Part shown: piece by piece, positions 42,862-51,843 of the stretch
How positions within the stretch are numbered: the first letter of the stretch is position 1
Layout of the letters: each line of letters starts with the position of its first letter
DNA from: JBGPLJ01 sp963826145
Lineage (GTDB): Bacteria > Pseudomonadota > Gammaproteobacteria > Steroidobacterales > Steroidobacteraceae
Assembly: GCA_963826145.1 (NCBI GenBank)
Contig: CAWGVW010000002.1
Coordinates: forward strand, 434,001-498,000
Length of the DNA stretch: 64,000 bases
Reading direction: 5' to 3'
Position numbers and translations under genes: made by a program
The notes under the pieces: generated by a model
What the model was told of the DNA's origin: nothing
The model's database searches: none
Seen by the model: only the letters and a program-made list of their open reading frames with translations

Positions 42862-43767
42862 ATGGCCGATCTCAAGCTCAAGGACCTGCGTTACCTCGTT
42901 GCCCTGGCCGACACCCGTCATTTCGGCAAGGCGGCGGCGAAGTCGCACGTGAGCCAGCCCACCCTCTCCGCCCAGCTAAAAAAGCTTGAGGATTACCTCG
43001 GTACGCCGCTCATCGAACGCCAGCCGAACAACGTCACGCTCACGGAGATGGGCGAACGGGTGGTCGAGCGGGCACGCCGCATGCTCGACGACAGCGAGGA
43101 GATCGTTGCAATCGCCAAGCACAGTCGCGACCCGCTCGCGGGCGAGCTGCGCCTTGCGCTCATTCCGACCATCGGTCCGTATTTGCTACCGGTCGTTGCC
43201 GGGAAGCTGCGTAAGCAACTTCCACGCCTGAAGCTCCTGCTCTATGAATATCAGACAGGCCCGCTTCTCGAACGTCTGAAGGCCGGCGCTATTGATATTG
43301 GCATTCTGGCGCTGCCCGTCGATGCCGAAGGCTTCGCCTCGCGCACGCTTTACGACGAGCCCTTCACGGTCGCCATGCCGGCGAATCACCCGCTCGCGGA
43401 CCACGCGACCGTGAATCTCAAGGACCTCGCGCATGAGAAGCTGCTGCTGCTCGAGGACGGCCATTGCCTGCGCGACCAGGCGCTCGAGGTCTGTAGCCGC
43501 GTCGGCCTACATGAAGACGACAACTATCGCGCGACGAGCCTCGAAACCCTGCGGCAGATGGTTGCAGCGGGACATGGCATAACGCTGCTGCCGGGGCTCG
43601 CGGCTGCTGCGGCACACTCAGATCAACGTTCGCTTGCCGTGAGGCCGTTCACAAAGCCGGCACCGAAGCGCGTGGTGGGCGCGGTGTGGCGCAAATCGAC
43701 GACGCGCAAGCCCGCGATCGACGCGCTGTGCGAAATCATCACGCAATCGATGCATCGCAAGCGCTGA
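42862..43767 (+). CDS. oxyR: Peroxide-sensing LysR-type regulator OxyR
   Basis: 301 residues. LysR N-terminal HTH (YLVALADTRHFGKAAAKSHVSQPTLSAQLKKLE) and the OxyR-specific redox motif GHCLRDQALEVC with C202 and C211 nine apart, as C199/C208 in E. coli. Divergent from ahpC, with an OxyR site between, so autoregulated and controlling ahpC-ahpD. Confidence 0.95.
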   Translation: MADLKLKDLRYLVALADTRHFGKAAAKSHVSQPTLSAQLKKLEDYLGTPLIERQPNNVTLTEMGERVVERARRMLDDSEEIVAIAKHSRDPLAGELRLALIPTIGPYLLPVVAGKLRKQLPRLKLLLYEYQTGPLLERLKAGAIDIGILALPVDAEGFASRTLYDEPFTVAMPANHPLADHATVNLKDLAHEKLLLLEDGHCLRDQALEVCSRVGLHEDDNYRATSLETLRQMVAAGHGITLLPGLAAAAAHSDQRSLAVRPFTKPAPKRVVGAVWRKSTTRKPAIDALCEIITQSMHRKR

Positions 43768-43787
43768 CCCTTTATCCTGCGCGGACC

Positions 43788-45263
43788 ATGCGAACCTCCC
43801 CCGTCCGCGCACTCCTGGCAGTTCTTACACTTGCGGCGACTGCGGCATTGCATGCCGCGGAGAGCGCTCCACCGCTCGTGATCTTCGGCGATCCGCAGCC
43901 GCATTCGGCCATCGTATGGTCGCGCATGACGAATGCGACGGCGATGCACGTGCGGGTTCGCGCCACGGCGACGACGGCCTGGCGCAAGTTCGACGCATCG
44001 GTTGCGGTCGCGAATGATTTCGCCACGAAAGTGACGGTAAAGGGACTGCTGCCCGCCACTACATTCGAATATGAGCTGTGGTTTACGGGCGGTGGAGTCG
44101 ACGAACATCTGAAGACGACCGGACAATTTCGCACGGCGGCGTCCGAGCAGTCTTTCGTGCCCGTGCACTTCGCCTGGAGCGGCGATCTCGGCGGACAAAA
44201 CATCTGTCGCGACGCGGTCGACGGCTATCCGATCTTCGGACCGCTCGGCGATGAGAAGCTGGATTTCTTTGTCGCGCTCGGTGACATGGTCTACGAGGAC
44301 GACACCTGCCTGCCGCGCGGCATGCTCAACAACCTGCAGGTGGCGGGACCCGCGCAGCCGGCCGTGAAACTCGAAGACTATTGGGGGATGTGGCATTACA
44401 ACCGCGCCGACGCCAAGTTTGCGGCTTTCGCCGGACGCCAGCCCTACGTCGCGGTCTGGGACGATCACGAAGTCGCGAACGACTTCGGCCCTGGCAACGA
44501 CACGCGTACTGAGGCTCCCTACACCGCCGGCGAGCATCTCCTGCCGCTCGGTCTCAAGGCGTTCCTCGATGAGAACCCGCTGACCGGCGACGCCGCCGCC
44601 ACGCCGAAGCTCTACCGCACGTTCTCGTACGGCCTACACGCACAAGTTTTCGTGCTCGATTGCCGTCAGTTCCGCAGCCTCAACAGCGCGAAGGATCTGG
44701 CGAGCGCGCCGAAGACGATGCTCGGCGCCGATCAGCTCGCCTGGTTCCTGCGCGAGGTCGCCAAGTCCAAGGCCACGTGGAAGATCATCATCACCAGCGT
44801 TCCGCTCGCTCTGGAAACGGGGACTCGCGAGCACGGCCTAGACGGTTGGGCGAGCTTCGATCTCGAGTACGGTTACGAACGCGAGCTACGCATGATCGTC
44901 AACTCGCTTTACGACAACAAGGTGAAGAACGTCGTGTGGCTCACGACCGATGTGCACTTCGCCGCCGGTTTTCACTATCGGCCGATCGATGAAGACACCG
45001 GATGGGAAATGCATGAGTTCATCAGCGGCCCTCTCAACGCCGAGTCGCTTCCGAAGCAGACGCTGGACACGTCGTTCAATCCCGACCGACTGTTCTTCTT
45101 CGGCCCAGCGTATCGCGGCGAGCCCAAGACCTGGGCGCAGGCCAAGCAGTGGTTCAACTACGGCCTCGTCGATATCGACCGCACTGGAATCCTCACCGTG
45201 TCGATCAAGAACGTCGACGGCGAGGTCGTGCGGACGGTGAAGCTGAATCCGAAGAGGAAGTAG
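43788..45263 (+). CDS. PhoD-like alkaline phosphatase/phosphodiesterase, exported
   Basis: 491 residues from ATG 43788; the longer open frame overlaps oxyR and is not used. Signal peptide MRTSPVRALLAVLTLAATAALHAAESA. An N-terminal fibronectin-like domain (to about 115), then a metallophosphatase core: FAWSGDLGG, FFVALGDMVYED, AVWDDHEVANDFG and WLTTDVHFAAGF. PhoD enzymes cleave phosphodiesters such as teichoic acid or phospholipid. No Tat twin-arginine is present, unusual for PhoD. Confidence 0.87.
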   Translation: MRTSPVRALLAVLTLAATAALHAAESAPPLVIFGDPQPHSAIVWSRMTNATAMHVRVRATATTAWRKFDASVAVANDFATKVTVKGLLPATTFEYELWFTGGGVDEHLKTTGQFRTAASEQSFVPVHFAWSGDLGGQNICRDAVDGYPIFGPLGDEKLDFFVALGDMVYEDDTCLPRGMLNNLQVAGPAQPAVKLEDYWGMWHYNRADAKFAAFAGRQPYVAVWDDHEVANDFGPGNDTRTEAPYTAGEHLLPLGLKAFLDENPLTGDAAATPKLYRTFSYGLHAQVFVLDCRQFRSLNSAKDLASAPKTMLGADQLAWFLREVAKSKATWKIIITSVPLALETGTREHGLDGWASFDLEYGYERELRMIVNSLYDNKVKNVVWLTTDVHFAAGFHYRPIDEDTGWEMHEFISGPLNAESLPKQTLDTSFNPDRLFFFGPAYRGEPKTWAQAKQWFNYGLVDIDRTGILTVSIKNVDGEVVRTVKLNPKRK

Positions 45264-45329
45264 GCCGTAACCTCAAGGTGTCTTTCGCTGCCGTCGCGCC
45301 AGGCAACTTCGGCGACAAGTGCTAGGTAT

Positions 45330-45965
45330 TTACGAACGCATCTCGTGTTGCATCAAGTGGTCCGCGGCACAGGGGTCAACGAAGTTCGCGGTCGGAGCTC
45401 GCCAACAATAGGAACCCGTCGGCGCCGTATATTGGTTGGGCTGCCAACCCGTAGCACACGCCACCATCCGCTGGCGTCGCATCCCAACGACGTACCAGAA
45501 GTTATTGGCACACGCCGGCACGCCATTCGTCGCGAGTGTGCCCTTGATGCGGGTCGTCCACTTCCATTGATCGTATTCTTGGCTCAGGTCCCAGGCTTGC
45601 GTCCAGTAGTCACCGGTTTCATGGGTCGGAGCGGACGGATCCCCGACACTTCGCGACCCCGAAATAGAACCCCCGGGCAGCGGAAGCCATGCCGGACTCT
45701 CGTCATACGCGTTGCACGCGCTGAGGTTGGTGTAAGCCTCGTTGGTGACTTCGCTGATGCCGGCGGCTTCGCTGTAAAAAGCGCCGCCGGGAAGCATCGG
45801 GTAGCTGCCTGTCGAATAGAGGTACTGCCCAACCTCCGGCCCACTGCATTGAGCCACACTGCAGTCGTCCGGATTCGTGGCGAACGCCACGTTCGCGTGC
45901 AGCGCTAGGACGGCTTGCAGCGCGAGCGCCAAGGCGATCGAAACAAAGACTTGCCGGAGATTCAT
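45330..45965 (-). CDS. Secreted cysteine-containing protein of unknown function
   Basis: 211 residues from ATG 45965 (GGAGG 5-6 bases upstream). Signal peptide MNLRQVFVSIALALALQAVLALHANVAFA. Mature part is Gly/Ser/Thr/Trp-rich with paired cysteines (NPDDCSVAQCSG, SACNAYDE, PACANNFWYVVG, ACATGWQPN, SYCWRAP, DPCAADH). It has the look of an extracellular structural or toxin-N-terminal (Rhs-like leader) piece, but no family is recognised. Divergent from the CHAT gene, 170 bases apart. Confidence 0.6.
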   Translation of the reverse strand: MNLRQVFVSIALALALQAVLALHANVAFATNPDDCSVAQCSGPEVGQYLYSTGSYPMLPGGAFYSEAAGISEVTNEAYTNLSACNAYDESPAWLPLPGGSISGSRSVGDPSAPTHETGDYWTQAWDLSQEYDQWKWTTRIKGTLATNGVPACANNFWYVVGMRRQRMVACATGWQPNQYTAPTGSYCWRAPTANFVDPCAADHLMQHEMRS

Positions 45966-46135
45966 TTCATCCTCCCTGATGAATGCCAATGTGATGCGGA
46001 TCAGTCCTTGACCTGCGGCAACGTTAGCACCAGCCAATCGCAAGTGGAAGCGGGTAACGGATGGCCAGTGCAGCACTCAGCCGATCTCTTCGATTAGACT
46101 CCAATCACTCAGGGAAAGCCCCCAGGGAACTCAGC

Positions 46136-49100
46136 ATGACAAGGAAGAAGAAGCGCACACGACCGACGAGGGCGCAACTGATCCCTCACACGGAAGTCGA
46201 GGCCCGGCTGCGTTCGGGCGAGGACGACCCCGAGCTGCGCGAATATTTCGGCGATGAGCGCTTCCGTGAACTGCAGGCGCTCGCGCAGCAAGCGGCCCGC
46301 ACGAAGCGCCGCGGCGGCACGGGACCGCGTGTCTACGTCGTACCGGGAATCATGGGCTCGACGCTCGGTCGCAAGCGCGCAATTCTGAACGACACGCTGT
46401 GGATCGACCCTATCGAGATCGCACTCGGCCGACTGACGCTGCTCGCGCTGCCCGACGGCGGGCGCAACACCGCGCTCGGCGTGCTACTTATCAGCTATCT
46501 CAAATTGAAGCTCATGCTCGAAGCGGCCGGATTCGATGCGACGTTTCATCCCTTCGATTGGCGGCAGAGCACGGAGACACTCGGCGCGGAGCTAATGCGC
46601 CGCGTCGAGGCCGACGGCGCGCAAAGCGTTTCGCTCGTCGCCCACAGCATGGGCGGCCTCGTTTCGCGTGCAGCGATTGCGCTCGATGCGCATCGCAAGA
46701 TCAACCGCCTCATCATGCTTGGCACACCGAACTTTGGTTCGTTCGCGCCCGTGCAGGCGATGCGCGGCACTTATCCTTCAGTCCGCGCGATTGCCGCACT
46801 CGATCTCAAGCACAGCCCGGAATCCCTGTCACGCCGGGTGTTTTCGACCTTTGCCGGCCTCACCGAGATGCTGCCCGCTCCCGACAAATTCTCGGCCATC
46901 GATCTTTATGCATCGAAGACCTGGCCGGACGACGGGCCGAAGCCCGTGGAGGCATTGCTCAATGCGGTTGCCGGCGCGCGTGCGGGGCTGGCTGCACCGG
47001 ACGATCGATTCTTCCTGATCGCCGGCGTCAATCAGGACACGACTGTCAGCATGGCTGTGAACGCCGGCAAGTTTGAATACACGGTGTCGAAGGCGGGCGA
47101 CGGCACGGTGCCGCTCGATTTCTGCCTGCTGCCGCCGACGCGCACGTACTACGTCGAGGAATCGCACGGAAGCCTTGCCAACAACAGCACGGTTGGCCAT
47201 GCCGTCATCGACCTCCTGCGCAATGGCACGACGGCGCATTTGCCGACGCAGTGGGCGGGAAAGCGAGGCGCCCGCCGAGTGACCGAAAGGTCGATGCGCA
47301 CGCCCATCAAGCGCAAGGCGTGGAGCAAGATGACGCCGGCCGAGCGGCGTGAATTCTGGGAGGGCATGCTGCAATCGAAGCCGCAGTCCTCAAAGGCTTT
47401 GCCGGGCCCCGTAGCCACAGCGGCATTTACACCAGTTCCGCGAAGCAATGTGATCATGGGCCGCAGCGAGCGGCGCCCCATCGAGATTCGCCTCGCGAAG
47501 GGCAGCATCACCGAGGCCAACGCACGCGCGCTCGTGCTTGGCATTTTCAAGAATGTCGAACCGGCGGGCGCCGCGAACGCGATCGACGACCGGCTCAACG
47601 GCGCGGTGCGCGAGTTCACGCGCCGGCGAATGTTCAAGGGCGACGTCGGCGAAGTGTTCGTGATGCCGACGACGCGCAGCCTGCTGCGGGCCGATTCGGT
47701 TCTCTTCGCCGGGCTCGGCAACTTCGATTCGTTCAAGGAAAGTCCGGGCGTGCACGAGTTCTGTGCCGAAAACGTCGTCCGTACGTTCGTGCGCACGCAG
47801 GTCGAAGACTTTGCGACGGTGCTCTGGGGCACGAGTTCCGGCGCAACGATCGCGCAGGCGCTCGAGCTGCAGCTGCGCGGCTATTTCAAGGGCATGGCGG
47901 ACGCGGATCCGGACCGCCTGCTCCGGCGGATCACATTCTGCATGCTCGACGATGACAAGTACGACCAGATGCGCGCGGCGCTGCTCGCGCTCGCTGGGAC
48001 GGAGCTTTTCGACGACATCGAAGCAACCGTCACCGAGATCAAGCTCGACGACGTCGAAATCACTGAAGGCGCAGCGCGCCTCAAGCGCGTGGCCGGGCCG
48101 TCCCTCGCCTATCTCCTGATCAATCAGCGCACGGACGACAAGCGGCAGGGCTGGCTCGAGGCGTCAGTTCTCACGGCCGGCGGCAAGGCGACAACCATCC
48201 AGGCGGAGAAACGGCTGAGCCAGCGCGCATTGCGGACGCAGCTCGATGAGATCGAGCTCGAATCGTTCAACTTCCGCAGTATGCGCCGCTACGGTGAGGA
48301 GCTGGCGGCGCTCCTGCTCGACCGGAAAATCCGCGACGCGCTGAAGACGGTTACCGAGAGCCACCTGGTTGTGGTTCATGATCTCCCGAGCTCGAAGTAT
48401 CCGTGGGAAACGCTCTGCATCGACGGCTGGTTCCCGGCGGCGAACGCCGGCCTCAGCCGCAAGTACTCCGCGGGCAATCTTTCCGTCGCCAAGTGGAGTG
48501 AGCAGCGACGCATCGACCAGACACTCGACATCCTGTTGATCGTGAATCCCACCGGTGATCTTGGGGGCGCCGACCTCGAGGGCGAGCGCCTGACGAAACT
48601 CTTTGGCCGCCGGAGCAACATCAAGCTGCACCCCATCCACGGCGCGGAGGCGACACGGGAGCGGGTGAAGGCGGAATTCGAATCCGGCAAGTACGACGTC
48701 CTGCACTACGCTGGGCACGCACGATTCGAGGAACTCAACCCGGCGGGCAGCGGTATCTCGCTCGCGGACGGACGCCTCACCGGGCTCGACCTCGCCTCGC
48801 TCAGCAACCTGCCGGCGCTTGTCTTCTTCAACGCCTGCGAAAGCGCGCGGCTGCCATCCAAGCCGCAGGTTCGACGCAAGAACTTCCGCGAGCGCATTGA
48901 TTCGAACGTCGGCCTCGCGGAGGCGTTTCTGCGGGGCGGCGTCGCCAACTATCTCGGCACGTACTGGCCGGTTGGCGACGATTCGGCGCCGCTTGCGGCG
49001 GCGGCGCTCTACGGCGCGATCGTCAAAGGCCGGTCGATGGGCGTGGCGGTGAGCGCAGCGCGCGGCGCCCTGCGGGATGACAAGTCCATCGACTGGGCGG

Positions 49101-49147
49101 ACTACATCCACTACGGCAGCTACGATTTCACGATCAAGACCGCGTGA
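46136..49147 (+). CDS. Three-domain protein: alpha/beta hydrolase, M17-N-like domain, CHAT protease
   Basis: 1003 residues from ATG 46136 (AGGGAA upstream); a further upstream ATG at 46061 is less likely. Domain order: basic N-terminus; LCAT/PGAP1-like alpha/beta hydrolase (about 60-345) with nucleophile S171 in LVAHSMGG, an acid near 321 in GDGTVP and a His near 343; a domain like the macro-type N-terminal domain of M17 leucyl aminopeptidases (about 445-665, LVLGIFKNVEPAGAANAIDD); and a C-terminal CHAT caspase-like domain with His861 in HYAGHARF and Cys901 in FFNACESA. No signal peptide or membrane helix. Function unknown; the pieces suggest a cytoplasmic proteolytic or lipolytic effector. 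Confidence 0.85.
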   Translation: MTRKKKRTRPTRAQLIPHTEVEARLRSGEDDPELREYFGDERFRELQALAQQAARTKRRGGTGPRVYVVPGIMGSTLGRKRAILNDTLWIDPIEIALGRLTLLALPDGGRNTALGVLLISYLKLKLMLEAAGFDATFHPFDWRQSTETLGAELMRRVEADGAQSVSLVAHSMGGLVSRAAIALDAHRKINRLIMLGTPNFGSFAPVQAMRGTYPSVRAIAALDLKHSPESLSRRVFSTFAGLTEMLPAPDKFSAIDLYASKTWPDDGPKPVEALLNAVAGARAGLAAPDDRFFLIAGVNQDTTVSMAVNAGKFEYTVSKAGDGTVPLDFCLLPPTRTYYVEESHGSLANNSTVGHAVIDLLRNGTTAHLPTQWAGKRGARRVTERSMRTPIKRKAWSKMTPAERREFWEGMLQSKPQSSKALPGPVATAAFTPVPRSNVIMGRSERRPIEIRLAKGSITEANARALVLGIFKNVEPAGAANAIDDRLNGAVREFTRRRMFKGDVGEVFVMPTTRSLLRADSVLFAGLGNFDSFKESPGVHEFCAENVVRTFVRTQVEDFATVLWGTSSGATIAQALELQLRGYFKGMADADPDRLLRRITFCMLDDDKYDQMRAALLALAGTELFDDIEATVTEIKLDDVEITEGAARLKRVAGPSLAYLLINQRTDDKRQGWLEASVLTAGGKATTIQAEKRLSQRALRTQLDEIELESFNFRSMRRYGEELAALLLDRKIRDALKTVTESHLVVVHDLPSSKYPWETLCIDGWFPAANAGLSRKYSAGNLSVAKWSEQRRIDQTLDILLIVNPTGDLGGADLEGERLTKLFGRRSNIKLHPIHGAEATRERVKAEFESGKYDVLHYAGHARFEELNPAGSGISLADGRLTGLDLASLSNLPALVFFNACESARLPSKPQVRRKNFRERIDSNVGLAEAFLRGGVANYLGTYWPVGDDSAPLAAAALYGAIVKGRSMGVAVSAARGALRDDKSIDWADYIHYGSYDFTIKTA

Positions 49148-50043
49148 TGGCCCGCCGCACCGCGGCGACGCAGCGCCTGGTCGTCAAATACGATTTGCCC
49201 GTCACGCATCGAGATGCCGAGCTTTCGCCATGTGGCATCAAGATCGAAGGGTTTCGAAGCCTCGCCATACTCACGATAGAGATCCGTGAGAACCGTCGTT
49301 CCCGTTGCGGCGTCCGCCATGGCGAGCGCGCTTTCGATCGACCGCTCGCGTGTATTGCCGCCGGTTTCTCGAAGCACCGCGCGCAGCGCATCCTGCAATC
49401 CCTTCTTGTTTTCCGTGCGCTCGCGAATCATCACATCCGCCTGCAGGCAGAAGATAGCGCCGCCCCAATACGTGCGGCCCCAGGTGTGGGTGACGTCGAG
49501 CCCCTTGTCGCCGGATCGCGGCTGGCCTTTTGGCATGTCGCTGACGAGACCGGCCCAGAATTCCTCCGCCGTCTCGTTGCCCGCCTGCGTACGGGCGACG
49601 CCCTCGACATAAACGGCGAGACCCTCGGCAAGCCACGCGTGGCGGTCACCGATTTCCGGAAACGCGAGGTGAATCAATTCGTGTACGAGCACCCAGTCGT
49701 CGTCGAGCTCCGCTCGCGTAACCTTGCGGCCCACGGAGATGCTGATGTAGGGCGAAGCCGCGGAATATTCGCGGCCGCCATGTACGCCGGTCCCCGAGGT
49801 CGATTCAATTCGCAGTGTCACCGACACGACGGGAAAACGATCGTAGTAATCGCGAACGATGCGCGCGCGGCGACCGACCCACGCGGCGATTTCATCTGTG
49901 CCGATAGCGAAGTCGGCGGCTGAGAAACGCACGAGGATTCGGCTGTCGTCGATCGTCACGGTGCGCTCGAGCGCATACGGAGAATCGGCGCGAAGGGAAA
50001 ATGCGGCCGTTATCGCAAGAATGGCCAGGGTGGCGCGAAGCAA
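49120..50043 (-). CDS. Exported zincin-type metalloprotease-like protein
   Basis: 307 residues from TTG 50043. Signal peptide LRATLAILAITAAFSLRADS. Zinc motif H121-E-L-I-H125, with E140 in WLAEGLAVY as a probable third ligand, so a gluzincin-like fold (Peptidase_MA-like). Convergent with, and overlapping by 28 bases, the CHAT gene at its 3' end. Substrate unknown. Confidence 0.78.
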   Translation of the reverse strand: MLRATLAILAITAAFSLRADSPYALERTVTIDDSRILVRFSAADFAIGTDEIAAWVGRRARIVRDYYDRFPVVSVTLRIESTSGTGVHGGREYSAASPYISISVGRKVTRAELDDDWVLVHELIHLAFPEIGDRHAWLAEGLAVYVEGVARTQAGNETAEEFWAGLVSDMPKGQPRSGDKGLDVTHTWGRTYWGGAIFCLQADVMIRERTENKKGLQDALRAVLRETGGNTRERSIESALAMADAATGTTVLTDLYREYGEASKPFDLDATWRKLGISMRDGQIVFDDQALRRRGAAGHHAVLIVKS

Positions 50044-50052
50044 AGGGTTCCG

Positions 50053-50358
50053 TCAGTCGTCTTCGCGGCGCCCGCGCGGCCCGCGCCTTTCGCCCTCTGG
50101 CCGCAAGCGTGCCGCTCCGCCCTGGTCGGCCCAGCGTCGCGGCGCCGCCCGCCGATCCTTGTGGTGCTTGTACGCGCACTGACAGGCCGCGGGCATGGTG
50201 CATTCGGGCAACGGCAATCGCGGCGCTTCTTTGGAAAGGAATCGGCGCTTGCCGATCGCCTGCGCGGCGGGGCAGGCGTTCGAACCGGCTGCAATGTGAA
50301 TCGCGTGCCAGCGCGCGTCGATCTTCTGCTGCGGCTTTTTGTCGTCTTTGTCGGCCAT
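50053..50358 (-). CDS. Small cysteine/histidine-rich conserved protein
   Basis: 101 residues. Pattern NACPAAQAIGKRRFLSKEAPRLPLPECTMPAACQCAYKHHKDRRAAPRR, with four Cys, resembles a conserved hypothetical family of Xanthomonadales-like genomes, probably metal-binding. Basic C-terminus. Its stop is 9 bases before the start of the zincin gene, so likely cotranscribed with it. Confidence 0.7.
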   Translation of the reverse strand: MADKDDKKPQQKIDARWHAIHIAAGSNACPAAQAIGKRRFLSKEAPRLPLPECTMPAACQCAYKHHKDRRAAPRRWADQGGAARLRPEGERRGPRGRREDD

Positions 50359-50415
50359 GGGGCCACAAGCTACCGAGCTTGCAACCCCGCGGCAACCTTC
50401 GTCCGGCCGCGTGAC

Positions 50416-51843
50416 TTAACGTTGGGCGAGCAGCGCCTTGAGGAAGCGGTAGTTGAAGTCGATTTCCTGGTAGAACGCCTTGACGGGCAGGCGCTCGTCC
50501 TGGCCGTGCGAACGGATGTTGCCCCGTGACAGCTCCTGTCCGCTCACGAGGTACACCGGAATGCCGGCCGCATTGGCATGCGTGGCGTCGGAGGCGCCGA
50601 CAGCCATCATCGGCAGCACCGGCGCACCGGGCCAGAAGGACTTCACGGCTTCGGCCGTCGCGCGCATCACTTCCGGGTTCAGCGGCGGCGGCGCCATGGC
50701 GTGCTTCGACGCCGCGGTGTCGAACAGTTGCCCTGCTTCCGTGCGGTAGCGAACCTTGATCTCGGGATCGGCGAGCACAGCGACGAGTGTCTGCCGCACT
50801 TCTTCGGCCGAATGCCCGGGCAGGATGCGGCAGTTGATATTCACGCGCGCGACCGCCGGCAATGCGTTGTTGGCGTGTCCGCCGGCAAGCAGCGTCGGCA
50901 CACAGGTCGTATGCGTCAGCGAGTGATTCGTCGGATCACGCGAGAGGCGTGCGTCGGCTGCAGCATCCGCAGGGACCTTCAGGATTGCGCGCAGGTCCGC
51001 GGCCGAAGCGGAGTCCGCAAGCGTTGCCGAACGCTCGAAGTACGCGCGCGTCACACTGTTCAACTCGAAGGGAAATTCAAACCTCGACAGGCGTGCAAGA
51101 CCGGCCGTGAGGCGATAGATCGCATTGTCCGGCACTGGCAGCGAGCTGTGGCCGCCCGGACTCGTGACCTCAAGGTCGAAGTCCGCGTAGCCTTTTTCGG
51201 TCGCAATGACCTGGAACACCTGCGGCTGGCCCGGATCGACATAGATGCCGGCATCGTCGTGATTGATGGCGAATTCGGCGTCGATGAGCTCGCGGTGATT
51301 CTCGAGGAGCCACTTTACGCCATTGTTGACGCCGCTTTCCTCGCCGGCGGTCAGCATGAGCACGATGTCGCGATCGGGACGAAAGCCCTCCTGGCGGAAC
51401 CGGATCAGCGTCGTTACGTAGGACGTCACCCCGTCCTTCATGTCCTGTGTGCCGCGACCGTAGTAGTACCCGTCCTTCTCGACGAACTGGAAGGGATCGG
51501 TCGTCCATTCAACGCGGGGCGCCTCGACGACGTCGAGATGCGCCATCAGCAGGATGGGTTTGCGTTTGCCGGCGCCGGTGCCGTGGTATCGCACCACGAG
51601 ATTGTGCGTGCGCTCGGTCGGCCCGACGAGCTTGATATCGCTCTGCGGGAATCCGGCGTCGCGAAAGCGCTGCGCCATCGCTTCGGCGGCTGCCGTGACA
51701 TTGCCGACGGAGTCCGTCGTGTTGATCTCGATGAGTTGCTTGAAGATGTCGTGTGCCAGCGCGCGTGTCGCCGGATCGAGATCCGCCCGCGCGCTGAACC
51801 CGGCGACCAGTGCCGCCGCGAAGAAAGCCGCGCGGAGCTTCAA
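50416..51843 (-). CDS. Exported M20/M28-type zinc peptidase, copy 1
   Basis: 475 residues from TTG 51843, overlapping the stop of the upstream paralogue. Signal peptide MKLRAAFFAAALVAGFSARA. M20 motifs: LMAHLDVVE, YGRGTQDMKDG and LTAGEESG, zinc ligands, plus a lid-domain region (TSPGGHSSLPVPDNAIYRL). Very similar along its length to the next gene upstream, so a tandem duplicate. Likely a carboxypeptidase or dipeptidase for imported peptides, specificity unknown. Confidence 0.88.
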   Translation of the reverse strand: MKLRAAFFAAALVAGFSARADLDPATRALAHDIFKQLIEINTTDSVGNVTAAAEAMAQRFRDAGFPQSDIKLVGPTERTHNLVVRYHGTGAGKRKPILLMAHLDVVEAPRVEWTTDPFQFVEKDGYYYGRGTQDMKDGVTSYVTTLIRFRQEGFRPDRDIVLMLTAGEESGVNNGVKWLLENHRELIDAEFAINHDDAGIYVDPGQPQVFQVIATEKGYADFDLEVTSPGGHSSLPVPDNAIYRLTAGLARLSRFEFPFELNSVTRAYFERSATLADSASAADLRAILKVPADAAADARLSRDPTNHSLTHTTCVPTLLAGGHANNALPAVARVNINCRILPGHSAEEVRQTLVAVLADPEIKVRYRTEAGQLFDTAASKHAMAPPPLNPEVMRATAEAVKSFWPGAPVLPMMAVGASDATHANAAGIPVYLVSGQELSRGNIRSHGQDERLPVKAFYQEIDFNYRFLKALLAQR

